From contig CAUBVH010000006.1 in assembly GCA_958439425.1 (NCBI GenBank), positions 1 to 64,000 of the forward strand: a stretch of DNA of 64,000 nt. Direction: 5' to 3'. The stretch comes from an uncultured Collinsella sp. (GTDB taxonomy: Bacteria > Actinomycetota > Coriobacteriia > Coriobacteriales > Coriobacteriaceae). The translations under genes and the position numbers were made by a program. Below are positions 1-8,326 of this stretch, piece by piece. Below the pieces are notes generated by a model that saw only the letters and a list, made by a program, of their open reading frames with translations, searched no databases and had not been told where the DNA came from. The stretch's first letter is position 1; every line of letters begins with the position of its first letter.

Positions 1-258
1 GACTGCAGCAACGATACCGAGCTTAAACGCGCCGTCAACCTGCGAAGGCTTGTTGGCACCCTTGATGCCCGCAACGCCCGCGGCAAGATCGATGAGGCCC
101 TTGGCGATAATCACAGCCGCCGCGAGCATGGCGTTCGATCCGTAGGTGGACTCGAACTTGCCGGTCGCGATGCCGGCGATTCCAATGACGAGACTGGCGA
201 TGCCCAGAACAAAATAAATCAGGGCAAGGATTTTGAGAGTCTTGCGAGTGAAGCTCAT
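1..258 (-). CDS. Small integral membrane protein (3' end outside window)
   Basis: The reverse strand reads from ATG at 258 to the window edge without a stop, giving 86 residues that begin MSFTRKTLKILALIYFVLG. A hydrophobic first segment (about residues 8-28) is followed by a short polar stretch and a second Ala/Gly-rich hydrophobic segment (about 44-64), so at least two membrane helices are likely. An AAAGGA ribosome site lies seven bases upstream of the ATG. I do not recognise the family. It resembles the small multi-helix membrane proteins of unknown function that are common in Coriobacteriia. The C-terminus is not visible. Confidence 0.7.
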   Translation of the reverse strand, partial: MSFTRKTLKILALIYFVLGIASLVIGIAGIATGKFESTYGSNAMLAAAVIIAKGLIDLAAGVAGIKGANKPSQVDGAFKLGIVAAV

Positions 259-485
259 GGCTGGTCCTTTCGATACGAGTACGCCAACCTGGCGCACCCT
301 ATGTACTGCACATATGGTGAAGCACATTGTAGTTCAACGCGGCGATGCATGCGCCTGAAAGCGTCTCTTGCCTGCACGGTCCAACCTTTCAAAAAGGAAA
401 GCTGGACGTAAGTCAAATCGATGGCAGCCCATGTGCGGCGCTGCAATGATGAGGGCGTAACAAGGAGTTGGTCTAAGGAGGAGCC

Positions 486-629
486 ATGATGTACGGAACA
501 GGGCAAGCGCGCGAGCCGCGGTCGTTAGGAAAGCGCATGGGCGATTCTGTGATCGCTGCCGTGTGCACGGGATTGATGGCGGTGCTTTGCATTGGGATGC
601 TGTGGGCCATGTCGCATGTGGGACAATAG
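486..629 (+). CDS. 47-residue single-pass membrane protein
   Basis: A short reading frame starts at ATG 486 directly after a strong AAGGAGG site and ends at TAG 627-629. It encodes about 23 polar, basic residues (MMYGTGQAREPRSLGKRMG...) followed by one hydrophobic segment of roughly 20 residues (SVIAAVCTGLMAVLCIGMLWAM) and a short tail. The quality of the ribosome site and the clean N-in, single-helix pattern argue for a real gene. It ends 63 bases before the rsmJ start on the same strand and may be co-transcribed with it. The function is unknown. Confidence 0.6.
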   Translation: MMYGTGQAREPRSLGKRMGDSVIAAVCTGLMAVLCIGMLWAMSHVGQ

Positions 630-692
630 TGGACGGTTGGGCGCCGACATCAACGGCGCTCACGTATCCGCTTTGCTTGCTAAGGAGTGTCC

Positions 693-1397
693 ATGGGCGT
701 CGTCGATCCCTTTTCTGTTGCTCGGGCTGCTGGGCTCGAGCTCGTGCGGACGTCCGAGGGCCTTACGCTCACCGACGGCACGATGGAGTTGCGTGCCGAT
801 TTTGGCCGCATACTTCCACGGCTCAAGCAGGGTCGTCTGCAGCAAGAGCTGTTGGTAAAGGCTGCGCGCACAAAAGGCATCGAACAACCATGGGCGATTG
901 ATGCCACAGCAGGCTTTGGCGAGGACTCGCTGCTGCTGGCGGCAGCGGGCTTTACCGTCGATCTGTATGAACAGGACTGCGTGATCGCGGCGCTCCTCAA
1001 GGATGCCTTGGGCCGCGCGGCGGATGATCCGGCGCTTGCGGCTGCCGTGGCGCGTATGCGCTTACATGCGGGCGAGGACAGCATTGCCGGCCTTTGCCAT
1101 ACGGCTGAGCTGGTCGAGCGCGGTGAGCTCGCGGCTCCCGACGTGGTGTATCTGGACCCCATGTTTCCCGAGCGCACCAAGAGCGCGGCGGTTAAAAAGA
1201 AGTTCCAGCTCTTGCACCATTTGGAGCAGCCGTGCGCCGATGAGGAGACGCTGGTCGAAGCTGCGCTTGCACCGCACCCGCGCAAGGTCGTTATCAAGCG
1301 GCCGGTGAAGGGGCCTCTGCTTGCCGGCGTTAAGCCGAGCTATCAGCTTGCGGGCAAGGCCGTTCGCTACGATGTTTTGGTGCCGCCGCGCCCGTAG
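693..1397 (+). CDS. rsmJ: 16S rRNA (guanine-N2) methyltransferase RsmJ-like
   Basis: A 234-residue class I SAM-dependent methyltransferase of the RsmJ (YhiQ) family. Enterobacterial RsmJ methylates N2 of G1516 in 16S rRNA. Visible landmarks are IDATAGFGEDSLLLAAAG (SAM-binding glycine loop, about residues 68-85), LYEQD (acidic end of strand beta2) and VVYLDPMFPERTKSAAVKKK (about 150-170). The DPMFP motif is the family signature. The frame is open from a GTG at 687, but that codon overlaps the AAGGAG ribosome site at 682-687, so the ATG at 693 with five-base spacing is chosen. The assignment rests on motif recall; activity on G1516 in this organism is inferred. Confidence 0.85.
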   Translation: MGVVDPFSVARAAGLELVRTSEGLTLTDGTMELRADFGRILPRLKQGRLQQELLVKAARTKGIEQPWAIDATAGFGEDSLLLAAAGFTVDLYEQDCVIAALLKDALGRAADDPALAAAVARMRLHAGEDSIAGLCHTAELVERGELAAPDVVYLDPMFPERTKSAAVKKKFQLLHHLEQPCADEETLVEAALAPHPRKVVIKRPVKGPLLAGVKPSYQLAGKAVRYDVLVPPRP

Positions 1398-1445
1398 CTT
1401 GCGTGCGATGGCCGGCGCTTCGCCAGCGCCGTGCCGATGCGGGGT

Positions 1446-1742
1446 CTATTTCCAGGGGTGCGACGTCAGATGCCATCCGCCGCAGTATTCGCATTTGTAG
1501 CAGGCAAGGCCGCGCCGCCCGCGGTTTTCGCAGTCGGCCATAACTGCCTCGGCCTCGGCGCGCGTGTCGTAACGGTTTTTGCGTTCGCACGACTTGTAGC
1601 GCCAGGCTTCATCGCGCTCGGCGTCTAGTGCGTCGCGGCGCTCGTCTTCGCGCGCAAACAGATCGCTCATATCGCCGCCGGTGGCAGCGCCCAAAAACTC
1701 GCTTTTGGCCTTTGACCAGGCGGCTCGCTTTTTGCTCCCCAT
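1446..1742 (-). CDS. Small zinc-ribbon-like protein
   Basis: A basic N-terminus (MGSKKRAAWSKAKSEF) leads into a charged middle and a C-terminal module SCERKNRYDT...AVMADC...LACYKCEYCGGWHLTSHPW. The Y-x-C-x2-C-x-GWHLT ending is a recurrent small zinc-ribbon motif in phage and chromosomal hypothetical proteins. Five cysteines and two histidines could bind zinc. The frame is open from an ATG at 1775, but the ATG at 1742 follows GGCAAGGAGCGG, and the upstream stretch overlaps the inverted repeat at 1767-1796, so the shorter form is preferred. The function is unknown. It is divergent from the acetyltransferase at 1816. Confidence 0.65.
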   Translation of the reverse strand: MGSKKRAAWSKAKSEFLGAATGGDMSDLFAREDERRDALDAERDEAWRYKSCERKNRYDTRAEAEAVMADCENRGRRGLACYKCEYCGGWHLTSHPWK

Positions 1743-1766
1743 CCGCTCCTTGCCCTTTCCAAACGC

Positions 1767-1796
1767 TGGTATCATTGCTCAATCAAAGTGATACCA
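1767..1796. promoter_or_regulatory. Inverted repeat between divergent genes, possible operator
   Basis: Perfect 8-base arms TGGTATCA (1767-1774) and TGATACCA (1789-1796) are separated by 14 bases. They lie in the short gap between the divergent zinc-ribbon and acetyltransferase genes. A shared operator is inferred from position and symmetry only. Confidence 0.35.
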
Positions 1797-1815
1797 ATAA
1801 ACGTGAGGTCGCCGC

Positions 1816-2307
1816 GTGATGATCAGAAAAACCCTCGATACCGACATTCCCGCCGTCATGGCTATCTATGATGCCGCCCGCGCCTTTATGCGCGCGCATG
1901 GCAACGCCACGCAGTGGCCCGAGGGCACGCCTTCGGCCGAGCAGCTGGCTGCCGATATCGCCGCCGGTGGCAGCTATGTGTGCGAAGTCGACGGTCGCGT
2001 GGTGGCGACGTTTGCCTTTTTGCCGGGCCCGGACGAGTGCTATGACGTCATCGAGGACGGTCAGTGGCGCAGCGACACTCCGTACGCCGTGCTGCACCGC
2101 GTGGCGTCCGACGGCACCGTGCACGGTATCGCGGCCGCGATGTTTGCCTTTGCCAAGGAGCGTGCCGACCATCTGCGTATCGATACGCACGCGGACAACC
2201 TGCCCATGCAGGGTGCGAGCCTCAAGGCAGGGTTCGAGCGCGCCGGCGTCGTGTATGTGTCCGACGGCACGCCGCGCGTTGCGTTCGACTGGCTGCGCGA
2301 GGCATAA
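1816..2307 (+). CDS. GNAT-family N-acetyltransferase
   Basis: A 163-residue GNAT-fold protein. The N-terminus MIRKTLDTDIPAVMAIYDAARAFM is the usual first strand and helix. The central strand YVCEVDGRVVATFAFLPGPDECY is the beta3-beta4 hairpin, and LRIDTHADNLPMQGASLKAGFERAGVVYV is the typical N-x-x-M/A-x-x-L-x-x-x-GF motif that closes the acetyl-CoA site. Members of this branch acetylate small amines or protein N-termini; the substrate cannot be read here. The start is GTG 1816 or ATG 1819; a GAGG at 1804-1807 favours GTG by spacing. The coding end is followed by a hairpin terminator. Confidence 0.8.
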   Translation: MMIRKTLDTDIPAVMAIYDAARAFMRAHGNATQWPEGTPSAEQLAADIAAGGSYVCEVDGRVVATFAFLPGPDECYDVIEDGQWRSDTPYAVLHRVASDGTVHGIAAAMFAFAKERADHLRIDTHADNLPMQGASLKAGFERAGVVYVSDGTPRVAFDWLREA

Positions 2308-2343
2308 GAGCGGGGGCACGCATCAACAATCCATGTACATGAA

Positions 2344-2365
2344 AATGGCCCCGGGCGGGGCCATT
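2344..2365 (+). terminator. Hairpin terminator after the GNAT gene
   Basis: AATGGCCCC (2344-2352) pairs perfectly with GGGGCCATT (2357-2365) across a 4-base loop. There is only a short AT-rich tail (ATTGATC), so it is a weakly intrinsic-type terminator. Confidence 0.6.
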
Positions 2366-2565
2366 ATTGATCGCTGCGCTGTTAAGGGGAGGTGCCGGCT
2401 TTCGCAAGGCGCGAACCCACGAAAATCGCCGCGCGGCAACGCGGGGCGATGAGCTCGGTCGGGGGATAGGGCCCGCTTCGCCCGCCGGCCCGTAAATTGT
2501 ATCATCCAGTGTGGAACGAGAATGCCCGTTGCCGCGTGCGGTGGGCTTGCAATAAGAGGAGAGCC
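2366..2565 (+). other. GC-rich leader before the EF-G-like gene, no ORF
   Basis: No convincing reading frame is present. The stretch is GC-rich with local pairing: ATCGCC-GCG (2425-2433) against CGC-GG-GGCGAT (2440-2450), and a second GC-rich fold around 2468-2491. A short AT-rich island (TAAATTGTATCATCC, about 2491-2505) could hold a promoter element. Genes of the TetM/ribosome-protection family are often preceded by structured leaders, but I cannot show attenuation here. Confidence 0.3.
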
Positions 2566-4569
2566 ATGTCGAAGCAAGCGGTCGTTGGAATCTTGGCGCA
2601 TGTCGATGCCGGCAAGACTACGCTGGCCGAGGCCATGCTGTTCAACGCAGGTCGCATTCGCAAGCGCGGCCGTGTGGACGACGGCGACTCGCACCTGGAT
2701 ACCAGCGCTATCGAACGCGAGCGCGGCATCACGATTTTCTCGTCGCAGGCCGTACTCGACCACGGAGATACCCACGTCATGCTTGTGGACGCCCCCGGTC
2801 ACGTGGATTTTTCGGCCGAGGCAGAGCGCACATTGCGCGCTCTCGACTACGCGATTTTGGTTGTGGGCGCCAACGATGGCGTGCGGGGACACACCGAAAC
2901 CCTGTGGCGCCTGCTTGCGCGCTATGACATCCCGACGTTCGTCTTTATCAACAAAATCGATCTGGAGAATCCCGGCCGCGATGTTTTGCTGGCACAACTT
3001 GGGCAGCGTCTTTCCGAGGGCTGCCTAGATGCCAGCGAACTACTGGCGGGTGGTGCCGTTCAGGAGGACGCTGCTGCGTTGGACGAGGCGGCGCTCGATG
3101 AGTTTCTTGAGACGGGCGAGCTTTCTGTCGCAACGCTGTCGCGCATGGTTGTCGAGCGCAAGCTCTTTCCCTGCTTTGCCGGCTCGGCGCTCAAGGACCA
3201 GGGCGTGGGCGAGCTGCTGGATGGCATGTGCACGCTGATGCGTGAACAGGCGTGGGCCCCGGAGTTCGCCGCGCGCGTCTATCGCGTCAGCCGAGGTGTT
3301 CGTGGCGAGCGCTTGGCTTGGGTTAAAGTGACCGGCGGCACACTGCATGCCAAACAGATGATTGACGGACGTTCCGGCGCCGAGGCATGGGAGCAGAAGG
3401 TCGATCAGGTGCGCATCTATAACGGAGAGAAGTACGAGCTTGCCCAGGAAGTTGCCGCTGGCGGTATTTGTGCCGTGACGGGTCTTGCGCACGTTCGCCC
3501 GGGGGATGCCTTGGGTGCGGAGCCCGGGTGCGATGCGCCCGTCATTGCGCCGGTCCTTACCTATACGGTGCTCCCGGGCGAACATGATGTCCATGCGGTG
3601 TTTAAAGCGCTGACTGAGTTGGCGGACGAAGATCCCATGCTCGGCGTAAGCTGGAATACGCATCTTGAGCAGATTCATTTGCAGCTGATGGGCGCCGTGC
3701 AACTCGAGGTCGTGCAGCGGGTGTTGGCCGATCGCTTTGGCTTTTCGATTGCGTTTGAGTCCGGCGGCATTCTCTATAAGGAGACGATCTCGCAGCCGGT
3801 CGAGGGCGTGGGCCACTTTGAGCCGCTGCGCCACTATGCCGAGGTACATCTGCGCCTGGAGCCGTTGCCAGCAGGTTCGGGCGTGCAGTTTGGCACCGTG
3901 ACCTCGACCGACGAGCTCGATCTTAACTGGCAGCGTTTGGCACTCACCAACGCCATGGAGCGCGATCACCTGGGCGTGCTGACCGGCTCGCCCATCACCG
4001 ATGTGCGCATTACGCTCACGGGCGGCCGCGCGCATGCCAAACACACCGAGGGCGGCGATTTTCGCCAGGCCACGTACCGCGCGATTCGCCAGGGTTTGAT
4101 GCAGGCGCGCGAGGCCGGCGCAGACGTGTTGCTGGAGCCGTGGTACCACTTTGAGCTCGAGGTGCCGGGGGAGTGCGTGGGCCGGGCGCTCTCGGATGCC
4201 ACGCGCATGGGTGCCGAGTACGAGCCGCCGGCAATGGCGGGCGAGAGGGCGAAGCTTGTGGGTCGCGTGCCGGCATCCGAGGTGCAGGATTATGCGCTGG
4301 AGGTAGCTGCCTACACGAGCGGTCGCGGGCATCTGTACCTGGAGTTCGCCGGTTATGCGGCTTGCCATGATGCCGAGCGCGTCATCGAGGCGGCCGCCTA
4401 TGAGCCCGAGGCCGATCTGCCCAACACGCCCGACTCGGTCTTTTGCGCCCACGGCGCCGGCTACACGGTCAAATGGTACGACGTGCCCGCCGCGGCGCAC
4501 GTAAAGGTCGATCCCGCCACCTTCCGCCCCTGGCGAGCAGCCGACGCCGAGTTTTTCGGCCACATGTGA
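2566..4569 (+). CDS. TetM/EF-G-like ribosome-binding GTPase
   Basis: A 667-residue translational GTPase of the EF-G/TetM superfamily. GTPase motifs are AHVDAGKTTL (G1, about residues 11-20), RERGIT (G2), DAPGHVDF (G3, about 73-80) and NKID (G4, about 131). The C-terminal half shows the EF-G-like domains IV-V, with EPWYHFELEVPGECVGRALSD and a final AGYTVKWYDVPAAAHVKVD. The length and alignment by eye are closest to ribosomal-protection proteins (TetM/O/W, about 640 residues), but identity looks modest, so this is a chromosomal paralogue. Tetracycline resistance is not established. The frame is open 69 bases further upstream; ATG 2566 is chosen for its AGAGGAGAGCC site. The stop codon lies inside the palindrome at 4563-4595. 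Confidence 0.8.
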   Translation: MSKQAVVGILAHVDAGKTTLAEAMLFNAGRIRKRGRVDDGDSHLDTSAIERERGITIFSSQAVLDHGDTHVMLVDAPGHVDFSAEAERTLRALDYAILVVGANDGVRGHTETLWRLLARYDIPTFVFINKIDLENPGRDVLLAQLGQRLSEGCLDASELLAGGAVQEDAAALDEAALDEFLETGELSVATLSRMVVERKLFPCFAGSALKDQGVGELLDGMCTLMREQAWAPEFAARVYRVSRGVRGERLAWVKVTGGTLHAKQMIDGRSGAEAWEQKVDQVRIYNGEKYELAQEVAAGGICAVTGLAHVRPGDALGAEPGCDAPVIAPVLTYTVLPGEHDVHAVFKALTELADEDPMLGVSWNTHLEQIHLQLMGAVQLEVVQRVLADRFGFSIAFESGGILYKETISQPVEGVGHFEPLRHYAEVHLRLEPLPAGSGVQFGTVTSTDELDLNWQRLALTNAMERDHLGVLTGSPITDVRITLTGGRAHAKHTEGGDFRQATYRAIRQGLMQAREAGADVLLEPWYHFELEVPGECVGRALSDATRMGAEYEPPAMAGERAKLVGRVPASEVQDYALEVAAYTSGRGHLYLEFAGYAACHDAERVIEAAAYEPEADLPNTPDSVFCAHGAGYTVKWYDVPAAAHVKVDPATFRPWRAADAEFFGHM

Positions 4570-4595
4570 CAAAGGGGCAGTCCCTTTGTCACATG
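4563..4595. repeat. GGGACAG-family palindrome, GTGACAAA arms (copy 1)
   Basis: CATGTGACAAAGGG (4563-4576) and CCCTTTGTCACATG (4582-4595) are perfect inverted arms around GCAGT. The TGA stop of the preceding GTPase (4567-4569) is part of the left arm. It is related to the copies at 8291 and 9545. Confidence 0.85.
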
Positions 4596-4598
4596 CTA

Positions 4599-4629
4599 TT
4601 GGTATAACTCGGTACAAGTTGGTATAACT
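4599..4629 (+). promoter_or_regulatory. Direct repeats upstream of the first AAA+ ATPase
   Basis: TTGGTATAACT occurs at 4599-4609 and again at 4619-4629, exactly 20 bases apart (two helical turns). It is followed by ATTACCAGG and then the ATPase ribosome site. This spacing is typical of a protein-binding site overlapping a promoter. The binding protein is unknown; the ATPase itself carries a C-terminal winged-helix-like region. Confidence 0.4.
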
Positions 4630-4662
4630 ATTACCAGGGTTTGCCAATCCGAGGAGGCCGAC

Positions 4663-5781
4663 ATGAATCCAAATCCCTTTAAGCCAACGGCAGGCAATCG
4701 GCCTCCGATGCTCATCGGTCGCGAGTCGGTCGTCGAAGATTTCGAGGAAGGGCTCGATAACGGCGCCGGAGCGCCGGGCAGGCTCATGCTCATTACGGGA
4801 AACCGCGGCTGCGGCAAGACGGTTCTCCTGCGGGAGCTGCAACGTCTAGCCAATGAGCGCGGATGGGCGGTTGTCTCCGATTCTGCTTCGCTTGGCTTGT
4901 GCGATCGCCTGGCCGACGCGCTTCGCTCGAATAAACCCGTTGTGACGTCAATGGAGTTTGGGCTGTCGTTTGGTCGGATGTCGGTCGAGGCGGCTCGGGC
5001 AAAGGGCGAGACGCTACGGGGGCTGGTCAACGAGCGCCTCAAGAAGCTCGGTCCAGGCAAGGGCATCCTGTTTGCGATTGACGAGGCGCAATCTGCGTCA
5101 ATCGAGGAACTGGCGGCTCTTGCCGTTCTCTATCAGCAGGTGCTCGGAGATCAGGATGCTACGGGCCTGTCCGATAGCGACCAGCGCGGTCTTGCGCTGG
5201 TATTTGCCGGCTTGCCCAGTATGGTTGACGACCTGCTCGAAGAGCCGAGCGTGACGTTTTTGCGCCGTGCTCAGCAGCGTGCGCTGGGGGCGATTTCTTT
5301 GCCCAAGGTGCGCGATTCATATGTCCAGACAGTCAAGGACGCCGGTCTTTACGTTGACGCGGAGACGGCGGACCTTGCGGCGCGCAAGAGTATGGGGCAT
5401 CCCTACATGGTCCAGCTGCTGGGATATTACATGTGGCGCTCTGCTGTCCGGCGTGGCTCGCAGGTCATCGAAAAGCACGATGTCGAGGATGGCCATGCGG
5501 ATGCCGTCTCCGAGTTCTACGAAGCGGTCGACGCGCCCCTGTATTATGGATTGCGCAGTCCGCAACGCCTCTTTATCGAGGCCATGGCTACTGACGAGGG
5601 TAAGCCGACGCGCATGGCGGATATCATTGAGCGCTGCGATCGCACTCAGAGCTGGGCGAGTAAATATCGCGCAAGCCTGATTCGCGAGCGCGTCATCGAG
5701 GCTGCCGGATACGGCCTGGTCCGGTTTACCGTGCCCATGCTGGGCGAGTACATCCGCGACCGCATTTTATGGCATGAGTAG
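4663..5781 (+). CDS. AAA+ ATPase, Orc1/Cdc6-like (AAA_16 type), paralogue 1
   Basis: A 372-residue ATPase. The N-terminus NPFKPTAGNRPPMLIGRE is the substrate/guide segment typical of AAA_16 proteins. Walker A is GNRGCGKT (about residues 46-53) and Walker B is GILFAIDEAQ (about 135-144). The sensor-like stretch LVFAGLPSMVDDLL...VTFLRRAQQRALGAI is shared almost motif for motif with the paralogue at 8327-9427. The C-terminal region (about 300-372) looks like a winged helix (TRMADIIERCDRTQSWASKYRASLIRERVIE), suggesting DNA contact. It has a strong GAGGAGG site and overlaps or abuts the UvrA-like gene, so the two are probably co-translated. The role is unknown. Confidence 0.75.
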   Translation: MNPNPFKPTAGNRPPMLIGRESVVEDFEEGLDNGAGAPGRLMLITGNRGCGKTVLLRELQRLANERGWAVVSDSASLGLCDRLADALRSNKPVVTSMEFGLSFGRMSVEAARAKGETLRGLVNERLKKLGPGKGILFAIDEAQSASIEELAALAVLYQQVLGDQDATGLSDSDQRGLALVFAGLPSMVDDLLEEPSVTFLRRAQQRALGAISLPKVRDSYVQTVKDAGLYVDAETADLAARKSMGHPYMVQLLGYYMWRSAVRRGSQVIEKHDVEDGHADAVSEFYEAVDAPLYYGLRSPQRLFIEAMATDEGKPTRMADIIERCDRTQSWASKYRASLIRERVIEAAGYGLVRFTVPMLGEYIRDRILWHE

Positions 5782-5791
5782 GGTGATAAAG

Positions 5792-8287
5792 GTGACGGAA
5801 CAGAAGATGAGCCCGCAAGCTATCGAGGTGCGCGGTGCGCGCGTACACAACCTTAAGGACATCAATATCGATATTCCGCTGGGAAAGCTCGTGGGTATTG
5901 CCGGCGTGTCGGGGTCGGGCAAGAGCTCGCTGGCGTTGGGAGTTCTTTATGCCGAGGGCTCGCGCCGTTACCTGGAGGCGCTCAGCACCTATACCCGTCG
6001 ACGGCTCACCCAGGCCGAGCACGCTCAGGTGGATGAAGTGCTGCACGTGCCGGCGGCGCTCGCGTTGCATCAGCGCCCTAGTGTGCCAGGCGTACGCTCG
6101 ACCTTTGGCACCATGACCGAGCTCAACAACAGTCTGCGTTTGCTCTTTAGCCGCTGTGCCCATCACGTGTGCCCACATTGCGGGGCGCGTGTGGAGCCGA
6201 GCCTTAACGTGGCCGCAGGCCTGTCGCTCACGTGTTCGACATGCGGCCGCGAGTTCTACGCGCCGAGTGCCGAGGATTTGGCTTTCAATAGCGGCGGTGC
6301 ATGCCCCACCTGTGGCGGTACCGGTGTCATGCGCGAGGTGGACGAAGCGAGCCTGGTGCCCGACGAGTCCAAGACCATCAACGAAGGCGCGGTGCTTCCC
6401 TGGGGCACGCTCATGTGGGACTTGATGAAGCAGGTAGCCGGCGAGATGGGTGTGCGTACCGATGTGCCGTTTAACCAGCTCACACCTCAAGAGCGCGACA
6501 TCGTGTTCCATGGTCCGGCGGTTAAGAAGCATATTCTCTACGTTCCCAAAAACGGCGAGGGCGCCACGCCGCTCGACTTTACCTATTACAACGCCGTCTA
6601 TACGGTCGAGAATGCGCTCGCCAAGGTTAAGGACGATAAGGGACTAAAGCGCGTGGCTCGCTTTTTGCGCGAGGGTCCGTGCCGTGACTGCGGCGGCACG
6701 CGTCTCTCCGAGGTTGCGCGCCAGCCCCAGGTGCGCGGTATCAATCTGGCGCAGGCCGCGGCCATGACGTTGGGTGAGGCGATTGAGTGGGTGCGCGGGG
6801 TGCCCGCATCCTTGCCGGCCGAGATGCAGCCCATGGCAGTGGATATCTGCGATTCGTTTTTGAGCACGGCTCGTCGCCTGGTCGACCTGGGGCTCGATTA
6901 CCTCTCGCTCGACCGCGCCGGTGCTACGCTCTCCACGGGTGAGCGCCAGCGTGTGCAGCTCGCCCGCGTGGTGCGCAACCGATCGACGGGCGTGCTTTAT
7001 GTGCTGGACGAGCCTTCGATTGGCTTGCATCCTGCCAATGTCGACGGCTTGGTGGGCGTAATGCGCGATCTGGTGGATGACGGCAACACCGTGGTTGTTG
7101 TCGACCACGATACGCGCGTACTAGCGGAAGCCGACTATCTGGTTGAGATGGGCCCCGTTGCCGGAGCAGGCGGCGGTAATGTGATTGCCACTGGCACGGT
7201 GGACGAGGTCGAACAATCGCAGGGCAGCCGCATCGCCCCGTTTTTGCGCGCAGAGTCCAAGCGCTTGCGCCCGCAGGTGTCCGACGAGGAAATGTTCGAC
7301 CGGGGCCATATCCGCATGGCGACCGATGCCATCCATACCGTCAAGCCGCTCGAAGTTGATATCCCGCGCGGTCGCTTGGTCGCGGTGACGGGCGTTTCGG
7401 GTTCGGGTAAGACGACGTTGGTACTCGAGACGCTCATTCCGGCACTCAAGGCGCAGGCAGCCGGCGAGCGCCTGCCGGGGCACGTGCGTTGGGTCGATGC
7501 CGAGGGCATTGCCCGTGCAAATCTGATTGACGCTACGCCTATCGGCGCCAACGTGCGCTCGACGGTGGCAACTTATGCTGACATCCATGATGAGCTACGT
7601 CGCGCCTTCGCCCGTACGCCCGAGGCCAAGGCAGCCGGCTACAAGGCGGGCGCATTTAGCTACAACACTGGCGCCTTGCGCTGCCCTACGTGCGATGGCA
7701 CGGGCTCGATATCGCTCGACGTGCAGTTCTTGCCCGACGTCGAGATCGTCTGTCCGACATGTCGCGGCTCACGTTATGCAGACGCGGCTTCGCATATCCA
7801 TCGCGAGGGCAAGGACGGGAGTCTGCTTACGTTGCCGCAGCTCATGGATATGAGTGTGGACGAGGCCCTCGACGCCACGGTGGGTCTCAAGAAAGTTCAG
7901 GCGCGCTTACAGACCTTACACGACTTGGGCTTGGGCTATCTCACGCTCGGTGAGCCCACGCCGGCGCTCTCGGGCGGCGAGGCGCAGCGTCTTAAGCTTG
8001 CGAGCGAGATGGGCCGCGTGCAGGATGATGCCGTATTCGTATTCGATGAGCCCACGATCGGCCTGCATCCGCTCGATGTTCAGGTGTTGCTGAGTGTATT
8101 TGACGGCCTCGTTGCCAAGGGCGCCACAGTTGTCGTGATCGAGCACGACCTCGACCTTATCCGTAATGCCGATTACGTAATCGACATGGGCCCGGGCGGT
8201 GGCGACGCGGGCGGGCAAATCGTGTGCGCCGGCACGCCGGCGGATATCGCTGCTTGCTCCAAGAGCATTACCGGTTGTTATCTATAG
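5792..8287 (+). CDS. Short UvrA paralogue (ABC-ATPase, UvrA2/drug-resistance type)
   Basis: An excision-nuclease-A-like tandem ABC ATPase of about 831 residues, roughly 100 shorter than housekeeping UvrA. Walker A motifs are GVSGSGKSSLA and GVSGSGKTTLV. The signatures are LSTGERQRVQLARV (first half, altered from LSGGE) and LSGGEAQRLKLASE (second half). Zinc-ligand cysteine pairs include CPHC/CSTC, CPTCGGTG, CRDCGGTR and CPTCDGTG/CPTCRGSRY. Short UvrA paralogues typically lack the UvrB-binding segment; some confer resistance to DNA-binding drugs. The frame is open from ATG 5774, which overlaps the ATPase end but has no ribosome site; GTG 5792 follows AGGG by eight bases and is preferred. Confidence 0.8.
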   Translation: MTEQKMSPQAIEVRGARVHNLKDINIDIPLGKLVGIAGVSGSGKSSLALGVLYAEGSRRYLEALSTYTRRRLTQAEHAQVDEVLHVPAALALHQRPSVPGVRSTFGTMTELNNSLRLLFSRCAHHVCPHCGARVEPSLNVAAGLSLTCSTCGREFYAPSAEDLAFNSGGACPTCGGTGVMREVDEASLVPDESKTINEGAVLPWGTLMWDLMKQVAGEMGVRTDVPFNQLTPQERDIVFHGPAVKKHILYVPKNGEGATPLDFTYYNAVYTVENALAKVKDDKGLKRVARFLREGPCRDCGGTRLSEVARQPQVRGINLAQAAAMTLGEAIEWVRGVPASLPAEMQPMAVDICDSFLSTARRLVDLGLDYLSLDRAGATLSTGERQRVQLARVVRNRSTGVLYVLDEPSIGLHPANVDGLVGVMRDLVDDGNTVVVVDHDTRVLAEADYLVEMGPVAGAGGGNVIATGTVDEVEQSQGSRIAPFLRAESKRLRPQVSDEEMFDRGHIRMATDAIHTVKPLEVDIPRGRLVAVTGVSGSGKTTLVLETLIPALKAQAAGERLPGHVRWVDAEGIARANLIDATPIGANVRSTVATYADIHDELRRAFARTPEAKAAGYKAGAFSYNTGALRCPTCDGTGSISLDVQFLPDVEIVCPTCRGSRYADAASHIHREGKDGSLLTLPQLMDMSVDEALDATVGLKKVQARLQTLHDLGLGYLTLGEPTPALSGGEAQRLKLASEMGRVQDDAVFVFDEPTIGLHPLDVQVLLSVFDGLVAKGATVVVIEHDLDLIRNADYVIDMGPGGGDAGGQIVCAGTPADIAACSKSITGCYL

Positions 8288-8290
8288 GCG

Positions 8291-8320
8291 ATGCGACAAA
8301 GGGGCACCCCTTTGTCGCAT
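8291..8320. repeat. GGGACAG-family palindrome, GCGACAAA arms (copy 2)
   Basis: ATGCGACAAAGGGG (8291-8304) and CCCCTTTGTCGCAT (8307-8320) are perfect 14-base arms around CA. It begins three bases after the UvrA-like stop and sits between that gene and the convergent ATPase end. It probably also acts as a bidirectional terminator. Confidence 0.85.
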
Positions 8321-8326
8321 TGACTT

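Noticed and set aside
421..489. 22-codon ORF overlapping the start of the small membrane gene
   Set aside because: The overlap suggests a leader peptide, but there is no ribosome site before its ATG.
2566..4569. Calling the GTPase a tetracycline-resistance gene
   Set aside because: It is family-related to TetM but looks divergent; no mobile context, and resistance cannot be inferred from superfamily alone.
3040..4842. 600-residue minus-strand frame
   Set aside because: Antisense to the EF-G-like GTPase, lacks any motif, and spans the palindrome and the next gene's start.
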